Shown one piece after another: positions 1-8,432 of a DNA stretch of 64,000 bases. A model generated the notes under the pieces. It had not been told where the DNA came from. It saw only the letters and a list, made by a program, of their open reading frames with translations, and ran no database searches. This DNA is from Castellaniella sp040276085. Lineage in GTDB: Bacteria > Pseudomonadota > Gammaproteobacteria > Burkholderiales > Burkholderiaceae_B. The DNA lies in NCBI RefSeq assembly GCF_040276085.1, contig NZ_JBELOK010000001.1, positions 62,001-126,000 on the forward strand. The letters are read 5' to 3'. Each line of letters begins with the position of its first letter. The stretch's first letter is position 1. The position numbers were made by a program, and so were the translations under genes.

Positions 1-1
1 C

Positions 2-658
2 AGCCTGCGTTTCAAGGAGGGCTTCTTCGGGTTCTCCACCACGGTGCTTGTTCTGGTAGATGGCTATGGGCCTGTTTTGTTCGATACGGGTCATCACCTC
101 ACGCGCCTCATGCTGCTCTCTGGGCTCAAGCAGCACGGCCTGACACCTGCCGATATCCGCATGGTATTCCTTTCACACCTGCATTTCGACCACGCAAACA
201 ACGTAGACCTATTCCCACAGGCAGACATCTACCTGGGCGCCGAAGAGTGGTCTTACGCCCGCAAACCTGCCGATGAAGATCCTTTCTGCAGCACCGGGAT
301 GAACCACTACCTGCAAGACCAGCCACTGCATTTACTTGACCAGCCAGAAGGCGAACTGCTTCCCGGCCTGTTTTACCGGCATGCCCCCGGGCATACACCC
401 GGCAGTTACCTGCTGCACTACACGGCAGACGATGGCCGACGGGTAGTACTGGCGGGCGATGCCTGCAAAACCTACCGAGAACTGGCGGGCGGCCATTCGG
501 CCAGCGAGTTTGATCCACACACGCGTTCGGCCCAGACGCTTGCCTGGATTGCCGACAACGCCGATGTCGTTGTGCCGGGACATTTTCCAGAGCTGCGCCG
601 CACACCTGCCGGCTGGATGTGGGACGAACCGATGCGCCTGGAGTTGATTGTGCGATGA
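2..658 (+). CDS. MBL-fold metallo-hydrolase (5' partial)
   Basis: The reading frame is open to the left window edge, so the true start lies outside; an internal GTG at 44 is unlikely to be the real start because conserved-looking sequence continues upstream of it. The protein carries the metallo-beta-lactamase signature SHLHFDH (about nt 170-190), followed by a GHTPG metal-ligand motif and an LAGD motif, the pattern of hydrolases that bind two metal ions. The closest general family is the AHL-lactonase/glyoxalase-II-like group, but the substrate cannot be read from sequence. It shares an ATGA stop/start overlap with the GntR regulator, so the two are probably cotranscribed and linked in function, perhaps hydrolysing a lactone or thioester of a carboxylic-acid pathway. 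The fold call is secure, the substrate unknown. Confidence 0.85.
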   Translation, partial: SLRFKEGFFGFSTTVLVLVDGYGPVLFDTGHHLTRLMLLSGLKQHGLTPADIRMVFLSHLHFDHANNVDLFPQADIYLGAEEWSYARKPADEDPFCSTGMNHYLQDQPLHLLDQPEGELLPGLFYRHAPGHTPGSYLLHYTADDGRRVVLAGDACKTYRELAGGHSASEFDPHTRSAQTLAWIADNADVVVPGHFPELRRTPAGWMWDEPMRLELIVR

Positions 659-1335
659 GCTCCCAACCAACCCGCAATGCCTCCGTCGCCGAGATCGTGG
701 AGATTCTGGAGGCGGATATTATTTTTGGGCGCCTGCGCCCAAACCAGGAACTCACCGAAGACACGCTGATGGATCGCTTCGATGCCAAGCGCCACGTCGT
801 GCGATCCGTCATCCAAGAGCTTATGGGCCGGCGCATTGTGGTCAAACCACGATCAAAATCCGCTCGAGTCAAGGACTTCGCGCGCAAAGAAGTGGACGAG
901 ATCTATCACATGCGCGAGCTGCTGCAGCGCGATGCAGCCATGATCATGCCCTTGCCTGCAGACGCGAATGCTTTAGCGGCGCTCAAGGAGACGCATGTCA
1001 AACATGCAGCAGCTGTGTCGGTAGAAGCCGATGTCAGCCTGATCCATCAATTGAATGATGAGTTCCACGATCAGCTGTTTGCCTTAAGTTGCAACCACGA
1101 GCTGTGCAAGGCGATTGCTTTCTATACCGAGGTCTCGAATCCCATCCGTTCGTACGGCATTGTGGAGCCGGCATGGCTGCAACAGGCTGTACACGAGCAT
1201 GCGGCGATGATCCGCGCTGTCGAACGGCAAGACCGGACCGCACTGGCTCACCTGGTGGTCGATCATATGCAGCCGACGCGGCGGCGTTGGGAAGTGCTGC
1301 ACACCGACAGAATGCCGCTGCATGCGGACGTGTAA
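655..1335 (+). CDS. GntR-family transcriptional regulator, FCD type
   Basis: The protein has 226 residues. An N-terminal winged helix-turn-helix (about residues 10-75) is followed by an all-helical FCD ligand domain (about 80-215) with the Asp/His-rich motif NDEFH (134-138) and later His residues typical of a metal-supported carboxylate pocket. FCD regulators commonly sense hydroxy- or dicarboxylic acids and repress a neighbouring catabolic operon. The ATG at 655 was chosen over an upstream in-frame start (619) because it gives the standard ATGA overlap with the MBL-fold gene. The next gene, a hydroxyacid oxidase-like flavoprotein, starts 14 bp downstream, so the regulator sits inside its probable target operon. 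The effector is not known. Confidence 0.88.
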   Translation: MSSQPTRNASVAEIVEILEADIIFGRLRPNQELTEDTLMDRFDAKRHVVRSVIQELMGRRIVVKPRSKSARVKDFARKEVDEIYHMRELLQRDAAMIMPLPADANALAALKETHVKHAAAVSVEADVSLIHQLNDEFHDQLFALSCNHELCKAIAFYTEVSNPIRSYGIVEPAWLQQAVHEHAAMIRAVERQDRTALAHLVVDHMQPTRRRWEVLHTDRMPLHADV

Positions 1336-1349
1336 CAGGAGAGAGCTGC

Positions 1350-2453
1350 GTGGAAGAAGTCGATTGCATTGTCATTGGCGCTGGTGTCGTGGGGCTGGCG
1401 GTTGCACGGGCGTGCGCACTTGCAGGGCACGAAACCATCGTCCTGGAAGCCGAATCAGCCATTGGCACGGGCACCAGTTCGCGCAATAGCGAAGTCATCC
1501 ATCGGGGGATCTACTACCCACCGGGTTCACTCAAGGCGCGGCTCTGCATCCAGGGGCACAAGGCGCTCTATGCCTATTGCGAAACACACGGTGTACCCCA
1601 CTGGCGCTGCGGCAAACTCATCGTTGCAACCGACGACCAGCAACTGCCCTCCCTCAAGGCACTGGCTGCCAACGCAAAGGCTAGCGGTGTGGACGACTTG
1701 CAATGGTTGACGGCTCCCCAGGCGCAGGCACAAGAGCCGGCATTACAGTGCGTGGCTGCACTCCATTCACCCTCCACGGGGATTGTGGATAGCCATGGCC
1801 TGATGCAGGCATTGCAGGGTGATCTGGAAGCCGCTGGCGGCATGCTGGCCTTGTGCTCACCGGTAGTGTCCGGATCAGCAGATGGCAAAGAAGGCGTCGT
1901 CTTGCAGGTGGGCGGCACACAGCCCATGGAGATCCGCGCCCGATGGCTGATCAATGCCGCAGGTTTGCAGGCAACGGCAATCTCTGCCAAGCTGGCAGGC
2001 ATCCCCGCTGACACCATCCCCAGGCTCAAGCTGGCCAAGGGCAACTACTATGCACTCTCGGTTGCCTCACCCTTTTCGCACCTGATCTATCCGGTGCCGG
2101 TAAAAGGCGGCCTCGGCGTGCACCTCACCCTGGATCTGGGCCGGCGTGCGCGCTTTGGCCCAGATGTGCAGTGGGTGGACGATATCGCCTACGATGTAGA
2201 CCCGGCACGCGCCGATAGCTTTTATACCTCGATCCGTCAGTACTGGCCACAACTGCCCGACGGGACCCTGCATGCTGATTATGCAGGCGTACGCCCCAAG
2301 CTGGCGCACGCTGGCCCCGGGGACACCGATTTCATCATTCAGGACGCGCGGGTGCATGGGGTAAACGGGCTCGTTAATCTGTACGGCATTGAGTCACCCG
2401 GCCTCACCGCAGCGCTGGCCATTGCCGATGAAGTTGTACTGCGGTTGACATGA
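1350..2453 (+). CDS. FAD-dependent oxidoreductase, L-2-hydroxyglutarate oxidase-like
   Basis: The protein has 367 residues and belongs to the DAO/LhgO superfamily. The N-terminal dinucleotide-binding motif GAGVVGLAVA (about residues 8-17) is followed by an acidic residue at the end of the second strand (VLEAE). The motif SSRNSEVIHRGIYYP soon after, with its Asn-Ser-Glu and His residues, is typical of L-2-hydroxyglutarate dehydrogenases (YgaF/LhgO group). The C-terminal part (YAGVRPKL..., then GIESPGLTAALAIAD) is also typical. The enzyme probably oxidises an L-2-hydroxy acid to the 2-oxo acid using FAD. The GTG at 1350 is preceded by an AGGAGAGA ribosome binding site; an open frame extends upstream inside the regulator gene but carries no family sequence. 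It is the last gene of the module. Confidence 0.85.
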   Translation: MEEVDCIVIGAGVVGLAVARACALAGHETIVLEAESAIGTGTSSRNSEVIHRGIYYPPGSLKARLCIQGHKALYAYCETHGVPHWRCGKLIVATDDQQLPSLKALAANAKASGVDDLQWLTAPQAQAQEPALQCVAALHSPSTGIVDSHGLMQALQGDLEAAGGMLALCSPVVSGSADGKEGVVLQVGGTQPMEIRARWLINAAGLQATAISAKLAGIPADTIPRLKLAKGNYYALSVASPFSHLIYPVPVKGGLGVHLTLDLGRRARFGPDVQWVDDIAYDVDPARADSFYTSIRQYWPQLPDGTLHADYAGVRPKLAHAGPGDTDFIIQDARVHGVNGLVNLYGIESPGLTAALAIADEVVLRLT

Positions 2454-2528
2454 TCCAGCCGCCAGTCTGGTGCACATCATCAACTTGACTGCTTTCCACC
2501 TCAAAATAGAAAATGGTCTTTCTCATTT

Positions 2529-2579
2529 GAATTGATAATTATTCTCGTTTAGAATTCGTAGCAAATGAGAATGAGTTTC
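2529..2579 (+). promoter_or_regulatory. Candidate double Fur box upstream of the siderophore receptor
   Basis: Two AT-rich elements fit the Fur consensus of GATAAT-type repeats. The first spans 2529-2547 (GAATTGATAATTATTCTCG) and the second 2561-2579 (GCAAATGAGAATGAGTTTC), in an otherwise GC-rich region 30-80 bp before the receptor start. Iron-repressed control of the downstream three-gene operon is inferred from position and resemblance. Confidence 0.7.
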
Positions 2580-2608
2580 ATGATCTTTATCAATTGGGAG
2601 AGGATATC

Positions 2609-4861
2609 TTGGATCTGCACGCTGAACACTCAAGCAGCAAAATGAAAGTGACAGGCGGCCTGGCAACCGCGCTGGCGACGCCGTCACTGTTGCTACTGGC
2701 CACACCGGCTTCTGGTCAAACCACCGAGCCCACACAGCTGACGCCGATCCAGGTGGAGGGTACCCGTCCTGCTCCCTTCAACGTGAAGCACTCGGCATCC
2801 GACAAATTTACCGCACCGGTTCTGGACACAGCCAAATCACTACAGATCATCCCGCAAGAGTTGATTCAGAGCCAGGCCGCCAGCACCCTGACAGACGTGC
2901 TGCGCAACTCGCCGGGCATCACTTTTGGCGCAGGCGAAGGCGGAAACCCCTTGGGGGATCGCCCATTTATTCGCGGCTACGATGCGCAGTCCAGCACATT
3001 TATCGATGGCATGCGCGACATCGGCGCCACCTCGCGGGAAGTGTTCAACCTGGAACAGGTTGAAGTAATCAAAGGGGCCGATGGCGCCTACGCCGGCCGT
3101 GGCGGTGCGGGCGGCAGCATCAACCTGATCAGCAAAACAGCCAAGCTGCGCGACTTTACCGATATATCGGCCGGGTTTGGCACGGATCGCTATTTTCGCC
3201 AGACCGTGGACAGCAACTGGCAGCTTGGAGAGTCCTCTGCGTTTCGCTTGAACGCCATGAACCACAGCCAGGATGTGGCCGGGCGCGATACTGTGGATGC
3301 CAGCCGCTGGGGGGTGGCCCCCACGCTGTCGCTGGGCCTAGGCACGCCGACACGCCTGACACTGAGCTATTTTCACTTGGAAAGCGACGACACTCCGGAC
3401 AGTGGCATGCCCTACACGATATCCAGCAAGGGATCCAATGATCCCAGCTTCCACCGCCGCCCGGTGGATGTGGATCGCGACAATTTCTATGGGCTGGACA
3501 GCGACTATCGCCGCACGCGCAATGACATGGGAACGCTGCTGATCGAGCACGACCTGGCTGACACCCTGACCGTACGCAACCAGACCCGCTACACGCGCGG
3601 CACCCAACGCTACGTCGTAACGCAACCAGACGACAGCAAGGGCTACGTCAACAATGGCATGGTCTGGCGCCGTGCCAACACCCGCGACAGCCGCGTGAGC
3701 ACCTGGGCCAACCAGACCGAACTGCTGGGCGAGTTTCGCACCGGCAGCCTGAAGCACCGTTTTCTCACTGGTATTGAGTTCTCGGTGGAAGACGGGCGCA
3801 AGGACAGTCTGGATGTAGATCGCGACAACAGCGACAAGATCAAGTGCAAGGGCGGTATTGGAGCAGGCTCTGCTTACCATTGCACCAGCCTGTATACCCC
3901 TACTCCAGGCGATCCCTGGGTCAACACCGGCAGCGGTGGGCCTCTGGGCGAGATCACCTACTCGCGCACGCTGACCAAATCGTTGTACGGCTTTGACACC
4001 ATCGAATGGAACAAGCACTGGCAAACCACGCTGGGCCTGCGCCTGGACGACTACACCACCCGGGTAGACCCCACCGGAGGAAACCGTATTGATCGCCACG
4101 ACACCCTGCTGAACTACCAACTGGGCCTGGTATACAAGCCTGCGCCCAATGGCAGCATATATGCCTCATACGGCACGTCGTCCACCCCGGCAGGCGCCGG
4201 ACTGAACGAAGGCAGCGGCAACAGCCTTGTACCAGGCAGGCGCGTTCCGATCAACGCGGCCGACACCGCCCCAGAGAAAAACCGCACGATGGAGTTTGGC
4301 ACCAAATGGGACGTGTTGGATGGACGTCTGGGCCTGACGGCGGCAGTGTTCAGGGTTGAAACCACCAATGCGCGGGTTACCGACGCCAATGGCCTGTACA
4401 CCATGGCCGGCAAAAAGCATGTGGACGGGTTTGAACTGGGGTTTTCGGGCAATGTCACACCGCAATGGCAGGTATACGGCGGCTACACCTACCTGAAAAG
4501 CAAGATCGTGGATAACGGCAGCGCCAAGGGCAGCCAGGATTACGCTGGCAACGCGTTTCCCAATACGCCGGAACACAGCTTCAGCCTCTGGAACACCTAC
4601 GCCTTTACGCCCAAATTCAGCGCCGGGATGGGTGCCTATTACGTAGGCCAGCAGTACGGCAACGAAGCCAATACTATCAGCATCCCCTCCTACTGGCGCT
4701 TTGATGCCATGGCGGCATACCGCTTCAACAAGACGGTGGATCTGCAGATCAACATCAACAACCTGTTTGACAAAACCTACTATGACCAGGCCTACGCCAA
4801 CCATTACGCCTCGATTGCCCCGGGACGCTCGGCCATGGCCACGCTGAACCTGCATTTCTGA
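2609..4861 (+). CDS. TonB-dependent catecholate siderophore receptor (Fiu/PiuA-like)
   Basis: The protein has about 750 residues and should be an outer-membrane ferric-siderophore transporter. After a hydrophobic signal segment ending near TPASG there is a plug domain (PQELIQSQAASTLTDVLRN..., RPFIRGYDAQSS, then VEVIKGADGAYAGRGGAGG). A long beta-barrel follows and ends in the aromatic residue Phe (NLHF), as expected for BAM-inserted barrels. The plug motifs resemble the Fiu/PiuA group for monocatecholates. No ATG is well placed. I chose TTG at 2609 because GGGAGAGGA lies 4 nt upstream; alternatives are TTG 2594 and ATG 2642, the last starting directly at the signal peptide. The stop shares one base with the next ATG (TGATG). 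Iron regulation is inferred from the Fur-like sites. Confidence 0.9.
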   Translation: MDLHAEHSSSKMKVTGGLATALATPSLLLLATPASGQTTEPTQLTPIQVEGTRPAPFNVKHSASDKFTAPVLDTAKSLQIIPQELIQSQAASTLTDVLRNSPGITFGAGEGGNPLGDRPFIRGYDAQSSTFIDGMRDIGATSREVFNLEQVEVIKGADGAYAGRGGAGGSINLISKTAKLRDFTDISAGFGTDRYFRQTVDSNWQLGESSAFRLNAMNHSQDVAGRDTVDASRWGVAPTLSLGLGTPTRLTLSYFHLESDDTPDSGMPYTISSKGSNDPSFHRRPVDVDRDNFYGLDSDYRRTRNDMGTLLIEHDLADTLTVRNQTRYTRGTQRYVVTQPDDSKGYVNNGMVWRRANTRDSRVSTWANQTELLGEFRTGSLKHRFLTGIEFSVEDGRKDSLDVDRDNSDKIKCKGGIGAGSAYHCTSLYTPTPGDPWVNTGSGGPLGEITYSRTLTKSLYGFDTIEWNKHWQTTLGLRLDDYTTRVDPTGGNRIDRHDTLLNYQLGLVYKPAPNGSIYASYGTSSTPAGAGLNEGSGNSLVPGRRVPINAADTAPEKNRTMEFGTKWDVLDGRLGLTAAVFRVETTNARVTDANGLYTMAGKKHVDGFELGFSGNVTPQWQVYGGYTYLKSKIVDNGSAKGSQDYAGNAFPNTPEHSFSLWNTYAFTPKFSAGMGAYYVGQQYGNEANTISIPSYWRFDAMAAYRFNKTVDLQININNLFDKTYYDQAYANHYASIAPGRSAMATLNLHF

Positions 4862-5685
4862 TGTGCAGCGACACATCGTTTGCCATGGCTGCACACGGCA
4901 GCCCACAAGCGGGCGCGCTGGACAGTCACACCATCAATCAAAGCGCGCCTCAGGCGCTGGCCAGGCAGATGGAACAACTGCTGGCCGGCCCGCCTGAGGC
5001 GGCAGCCGCCACACTCAAGGCAGCTGCACAAGGCGGGGTGGTGCAGGCACAGCTGGTATATGGGCAATGGCTGCTGGATGGCCACGGCGTCGTGCCAGAC
5101 GCACCCCAGGCATACGAATGGTTTCGCCATGCCAGCCGCGAGGGCGAACCCATGGCACTGAACATGCTGGGCCAGTGCCATGCACACGGCTGGGGTGTAC
5201 CGGTAAACCTGGTGATGGCTGCCTACTGGTTTCGCCTGGCCGCCTTGGGCGGGCTGGACTGGGGCATGTACAACTACGCCACGGCGCTGTCCCTGGGCCT
5301 GGGCACCGATATCGACCGCGATGCGGCGCTTACATGGTTTCGGCAGGCGGCAGCACTGGGCCACGCCAAATCCATGAATATGATTGGCAGCTTTTACGAG
5401 GACGGCTGGGTCGTAGCACAAAGCAGCCAGGATGCGCTGGTCTGGTACCGCCAGGCAGCGCAGGCGGGTGATTTTCGCGGACAGTTCAATCTGGCCCGGC
5501 TGCTGATGGCCAAGGGCCAGACACCCGCTGCGCTGCAGTGGCTGGCGCGCGTGCCCGAAACCGCAACCCCGGCCTTTATCCGCCAGGCCATCACCTGGTT
5601 ACAGGATCATTTTCCTGACCTGCCCCTGCCGCAAAGCCTGGCGGCGGCCGCGACTGCAACCCTGGCCGCACCCTCATCATGCTGA
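4861..5685 (+). CDS. Sel1-repeat (TPR-like) protein of the iron operon
   Basis: The 274-residue protein is made mainly of Sel1-like helical repeats from about residue 45 to 235. Each has the A-x-x-W(F/Y)-R-x-A and G-x-x-x-A-x-x-x-L pattern, for example EWFRHASREGEPMALNMLG, YWFRLAALGG and TWFRQAAALGHA. There is no obvious signal peptide, so it may be cytoplasmic. The start overlaps the receptor stop by one base and the end overlaps the dioxygenase start by 7 nt, indicating translational coupling. A receptor, Sel1 protein and PiuC-type dioxygenase occur together in pseudomonads (PA4514-PA4516 region, from memory), where the Sel1 member has no well-defined role; it is presumably an adaptor for protein-protein contacts. 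Confidence 0.85.
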   Translation: MCSDTSFAMAAHGSPQAGALDSHTINQSAPQALARQMEQLLAGPPEAAAATLKAAAQGGVVQAQLVYGQWLLDGHGVVPDAPQAYEWFRHASREGEPMALNMLGQCHAHGWGVPVNLVMAAYWFRLAALGGLDWGMYNYATALSLGLGTDIDRDAALTWFRQAAALGHAKSMNMIGSFYEDGWVVAQSSQDALVWYRQAAQAGDFRGQFNLARLLMAKGQTPAALQWLARVPETATPAFIRQAITWLQDHFPDLPLPQSLAAAATATLAAPSSC

Positions 5686-6395
5686 TCACCCTCCCCGACC
5701 TGCTGCCGGCCGAACAGGTACTTCAATGCCGTGAAATGCTGACCTCCGCCACCTGGATAGACGGACGAGCCAGCGCCGGGCACGTGGCCGCCCATGTAAA
5801 AGCCAACCGCCAGCTGGCGCAGGATGACCCTGTTGCCCTGCAGATTGGTGCGCTGATCACCCAGGCACTGCGCCAGCACCCAGTGTTTCAGTCGGCAGCG
5901 CTGCCAGCCCGGATTCTGCCTCCGCGATTTAACCGCTACGAAGGCGGTGAACACTACGGATTTCATATCGACAATTCGATTTTCAGATTACCCGCTGAAA
6001 ATGCGAGCCAGGCTTTGGCCCCCTCTGCCTTGACGCCCAGGCTGCTGCGCTCGGATATTTCCACCACCGTATTTTTCAGCGATCCAGACGATTACGACGG
6101 CGGAGAGCTGATCATCCAGGACACCTATGGCGAGCAGCGCGTGAAGCTGCCGGCAGGCCAGGCGGTGGTGTATCCCGGCACCAGCCTGCATCAGGTAACC
6201 CCAGTTACCCGTGGGGTGCGCTATGCCGCGTTTTTCTGGACGCAAAGCCTGGTACGCGACGACACCCAACGCAGCCTCCTGCTGCAGCAGGATGTCGCCA
6301 TCCAGCGATTGATCCGGGACGGCGCCAACCCGGAGATCATCAGCCAACTCACCGGGGTGTATCACAACCTCCTGCGTCAATGGGCAAACCCTTGA
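5679..6395 (+). CDS. Fe(II)/2-oxoglutarate-dependent dioxygenase, PiuC/YbiX-like
   Basis: The 238-residue protein is of the PKHD-type hydroxylase family. The metal-binding triad is visible as H96-x-D98 (in YGFHIDNS) and H171 (in TSLHQV), with R181 (in GVRYAAFFW) in the position of the 2-oxoglutarate-binding Arg. PKHD hydroxylases are usually about 225 residues; the extra length lies around residues 103-125, a loop rich in Ala, Leu and Pro. The gene overlaps the Sel1 gene by 7 nt and ends the iron operon. Family members are linked to iron-siderophore uptake and uptake of siderophore-antibiotic conjugates, but the reaction is not firmly known. The gene ends 11 bp before the convergent serB. Confidence 0.9.
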   Translation: MLITLPDLLPAEQVLQCREMLTSATWIDGRASAGHVAAHVKANRQLAQDDPVALQIGALITQALRQHPVFQSAALPARILPPRFNRYEGGEHYGFHIDNSIFRLPAENASQALAPSALTPRLLRSDISTTVFFSDPDDYDGGELIIQDTYGEQRVKLPAGQAVVYPGTSLHQVTPVTRGVRYAAFFWTQSLVRDDTQRSLLLQQDVAIQRLIRDGANPEIISQLTGVYHNLLRQWANP

Positions 6396-6406
6396 GCAGC
6401 AATTGC

Positions 6407-7258
6407 TTAATGCTGCAGCCGAAACCAGTTCAGGACAGCATCCAAGGGGCTGACGTCCAGCGCAAAACGCGCCTGGGCACGCACCACAGGCTTGGCACGG
6501 TAGGCCACGGAATAATGTGCCAGCGCCATCATGGGCAAATCGTTGGAGCCGTCGCCCATGACAACGAGCTGCTCGGGCGACGCACCCAGCGACTGTGCCA
6601 GGGCCTGCACATGGCGCGCCTTGGCGGCCCCGTCCACGATATCGCCCAGCACCTGGCCCGTCAGCTTGCCATCCACCACTTCAAGCACGTTGGCATGGGA
6701 TTCGTCCAGCAACAGCCCGCGCTGCAGGCGCTGGGTAAAGAAGGTGAAGCCGCCCGAGACCAAAATGGTTTTGACCCCATGCGAACGCATGGTTTCAATC
6801 AGGTTTTCAGCCCCTGGATTAAGCCGAAGCCGCTGCGAGAATACCTGCTCGAGGGCGGTTTCGGGCACGCCTCGCAACAGGGCGACACGGCGGCGCAAGC
6901 TTTCGGAGAAATCCTTGATTTCGCCGCGCATGCTGGCTTCGGTAATGGCCGCCACTTCGGCCTTGCGGCCCACGGCATCTGCAATTTCGTCGATGCACTC
7001 GATATTGACCAGTGTGGAATCCATATCCATGGCCAGCACCTTGCACTCGGCCAGGCGATGGACGGACGCCAGCCACGCCGCATCCAGATGCGCAGCCTGC
7101 GCCATGGCCAGCACCTCGTCGCGGGTAGACTCATCCACATTCAGCAGACGAATCGCGGTGGGCTTGAGCTCTTGTACTCCATCGGCGCAGGCAACCGCTG
7201 CCAGCCGTTCAACGTCCGCTGCCACCAGGCGCGGTGCCTGCAAAATAAGGTGTGCCAT
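6407..7258 (-). CDS. serB: Phosphoserine phosphatase
   Basis: The 283-residue HAD-superfamily enzyme removes phosphate from L-phosphoserine in the last step of serine synthesis. An N-terminal regulatory part of about 75 residues is followed by the catalytic motif MDMDSTLVNIE (nucleophile and acid/base Asp, about residues 81-86), the SerB-type ECIDEIAD cap region, VSGGFTFF (motif II Ser) and MGDGSNDLPM (motif IV Asp pair). The ATG at 7258 has an upstream GGGAGACAGGA ribosome binding site; an upstream extension is not supported. The start codon overlaps that of the divergent hydroxyacid dehydrogenase (shared CATG), so their control regions must lie within each other's coding sequences. Confidence 0.95.
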   Translation of the reverse strand: MAHLILQAPRLVAADVERLAAVACADGVQELKPTAIRLLNVDESTRDEVLAMAQAAHLDAAWLASVHRLAECKVLAMDMDSTLVNIECIDEIADAVGRKAEVAAITEASMRGEIKDFSESLRRRVALLRGVPETALEQVFSQRLRLNPGAENLIETMRSHGVKTILVSGGFTFFTQRLQRGLLLDESHANVLEVVDGKLTGQVLGDIVDGAAKARHVQALAQSLGASPEQLVVMGDGSNDLPMMALAHYSVAYRAKPVVRAQARFALDVSPLDAVLNWFRLQH

Positions 7259-8432
7259 GAATCCTGTCTCCCAGTCGTGCGCGGCTATTTTACCTGCCAC
7301 ACAGCCCCCTCGCGCCCCGGCGCCCCTGTGCGCTCAGGATTACGCTGATCAGGCCCAGGCGCGGCTGGACCCGGCCATCTGGGTCTGGCTGCAATCCGGC
7401 GGTGCCGATGAGATCACCGCCCGGGAAAACCACCGGGCCTACGCGGCTCTGCGCCTGCGCAGCCGCGTGCTCAGGCCTTTAGCCGGCGCCCACACCCGTC
7501 TCCAACTGCTTGGCCAGAATCTTGCACACCCAATTCTGATTGCGCCCATGGCCTGGCACGGGCTGGTACACGCCGAGGCCGAACAGGCCACCGCACTGGC
7601 TGCCGCCGCAACCGGCACACCGTTGGTGGTCAGTACACAATCCGGCACGCCCATCGAGACACTGGCCACCCTGCCCGGGCCACCGCACTTGTGGTTTCAG
7701 CTGTATGCCCAGCGACGCCGGGCCGATACCCTGGCGCTGGCGCAAAGAGCGTTACAGGCAGGCGCCCGGGCCCTGGTGCTGACGGTGGATGCGCCGGTAA
7801 ACGGTGTGCGCAATGCCCAGCAACGGGCCGGATTTGCACTGCCTGCCGGCATACGTTCCGTGCATCTGGATGGTTTGCCACCACCCACTATGCGCCCGGT
7901 ACCGCCCGGTGGCAGCCCCTTGTTTGACAGCGGCTTGCTGGATGCCGCCCCCACCTGGGAAGACGTCACATGGCTCAAGGCGCAACTGCCCGATACACCG
8001 CTTTGGTTAAAGGGGATTCTTGACGCCGAAGACGCCTGCATCGCCATTGCCAGCGGGGCCGATGGCCTGATCGTCTCCAACCACGGCGGGCGCTGCCTGG
8101 ACACCCTGCCCGCCACGCTGGAGGCGCTGCCCGCGATTGCGTCCGCAGTCAAAGGCCGCGTGCCCCTGTTGCTGGATGGAGGCATCCGCAGAGGCACCGA
8201 TGTGCTCAAGGCACTGGCACTGGGGGCTCGGGGGGTGTTGATTGGAAGGCCTGTGCTGCACGCACTGGCCGTGGGCGGCGCACCTGCAGTGGCGCATTTG
8301 ATACAGCTACTGAGAGGAGAACTGGAGGTGGCGATGGCCCTGACGGGCTGTCGCACACTGGCCGATATTAACGAAGACGGCGTCTTTGCAGCATGTAGCA
8401 CCACACAAAGCCCGGGTAACCCAGCACCATAA
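7257..8432 (+). CDS. FMN-dependent alpha-hydroxy-acid dehydrogenase/oxidase
   Basis: The 391-residue TIM-barrel flavoenzyme belongs to the lactate dehydrogenase (LldD)/glycolate oxidase/mandelate dehydrogenase family. Visible features are an N-terminal YADQAQARLDPAIWVWLQSG segment, HPILIAPMA and VVSTQSGTPIE in the FMN site, LWFQLYAQ, LVLTVDAPV, the catalytic-base His with substrate Arg in SNHGGR, and the phosphate-binding LLDGGIRRGTDVLKALALGA. It should oxidise an L-2-hydroxy acid to a 2-oxo acid, but the substrate is not determinable. The frame stays open far upstream across serB; the ATG at 7257, with AAGG 7 nt before it, is the only good start before the conserved sequence. Its 3' end overlaps the convergent DUF2818-like gene by 65 nt. 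Confidence 0.9.
   Translation: MNPVSQSCAAILPATQPPRAPAPLCAQDYADQAQARLDPAIWVWLQSGGADEITARENHRAYAALRLRSRVLRPLAGAHTRLQLLGQNLAHPILIAPMAWHGLVHAEAEQATALAAAATGTPLVVSTQSGTPIETLATLPGPPHLWFQLYAQRRRADTLALAQRALQAGARALVLTVDAPVNGVRNAQQRAGFALPAGIRSVHLDGLPPPTMRPVPPGGSPLFDSGLLDAAPTWEDVTWLKAQLPDTPLWLKGILDAEDACIAIASGADGLIVSNHGGRCLDTLPATLEALPAIASAVKGRVPLLLDGGIRRGTDVLKALALGARGVLIGRPVLHALAVGGAPAVAHLIQLLRGELEVAMALTGCRTLADINEDGVFAACSTTQSPGNPAP

Noticed and set aside
1089..1349. N-terminal extension of the LhgO-like flavoenzyme
   Set aside because: It overlaps the GntR gene in another frame; the GTG with a good ribosome binding site sits directly before the FAD motif.
4804..5421. Antisense frame over the receptor end and Sel1 gene
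   Set aside because: The Sel1 repeats on the plus strand explain the coding signal.
6531..7256. Long N-terminal extension of the alpha-hydroxy-acid dehydrogenase
   Set aside because: The extension is Ser/Arg-rich antisense sequence of serB without family similarity; ATG 7257 precedes the conserved domain.
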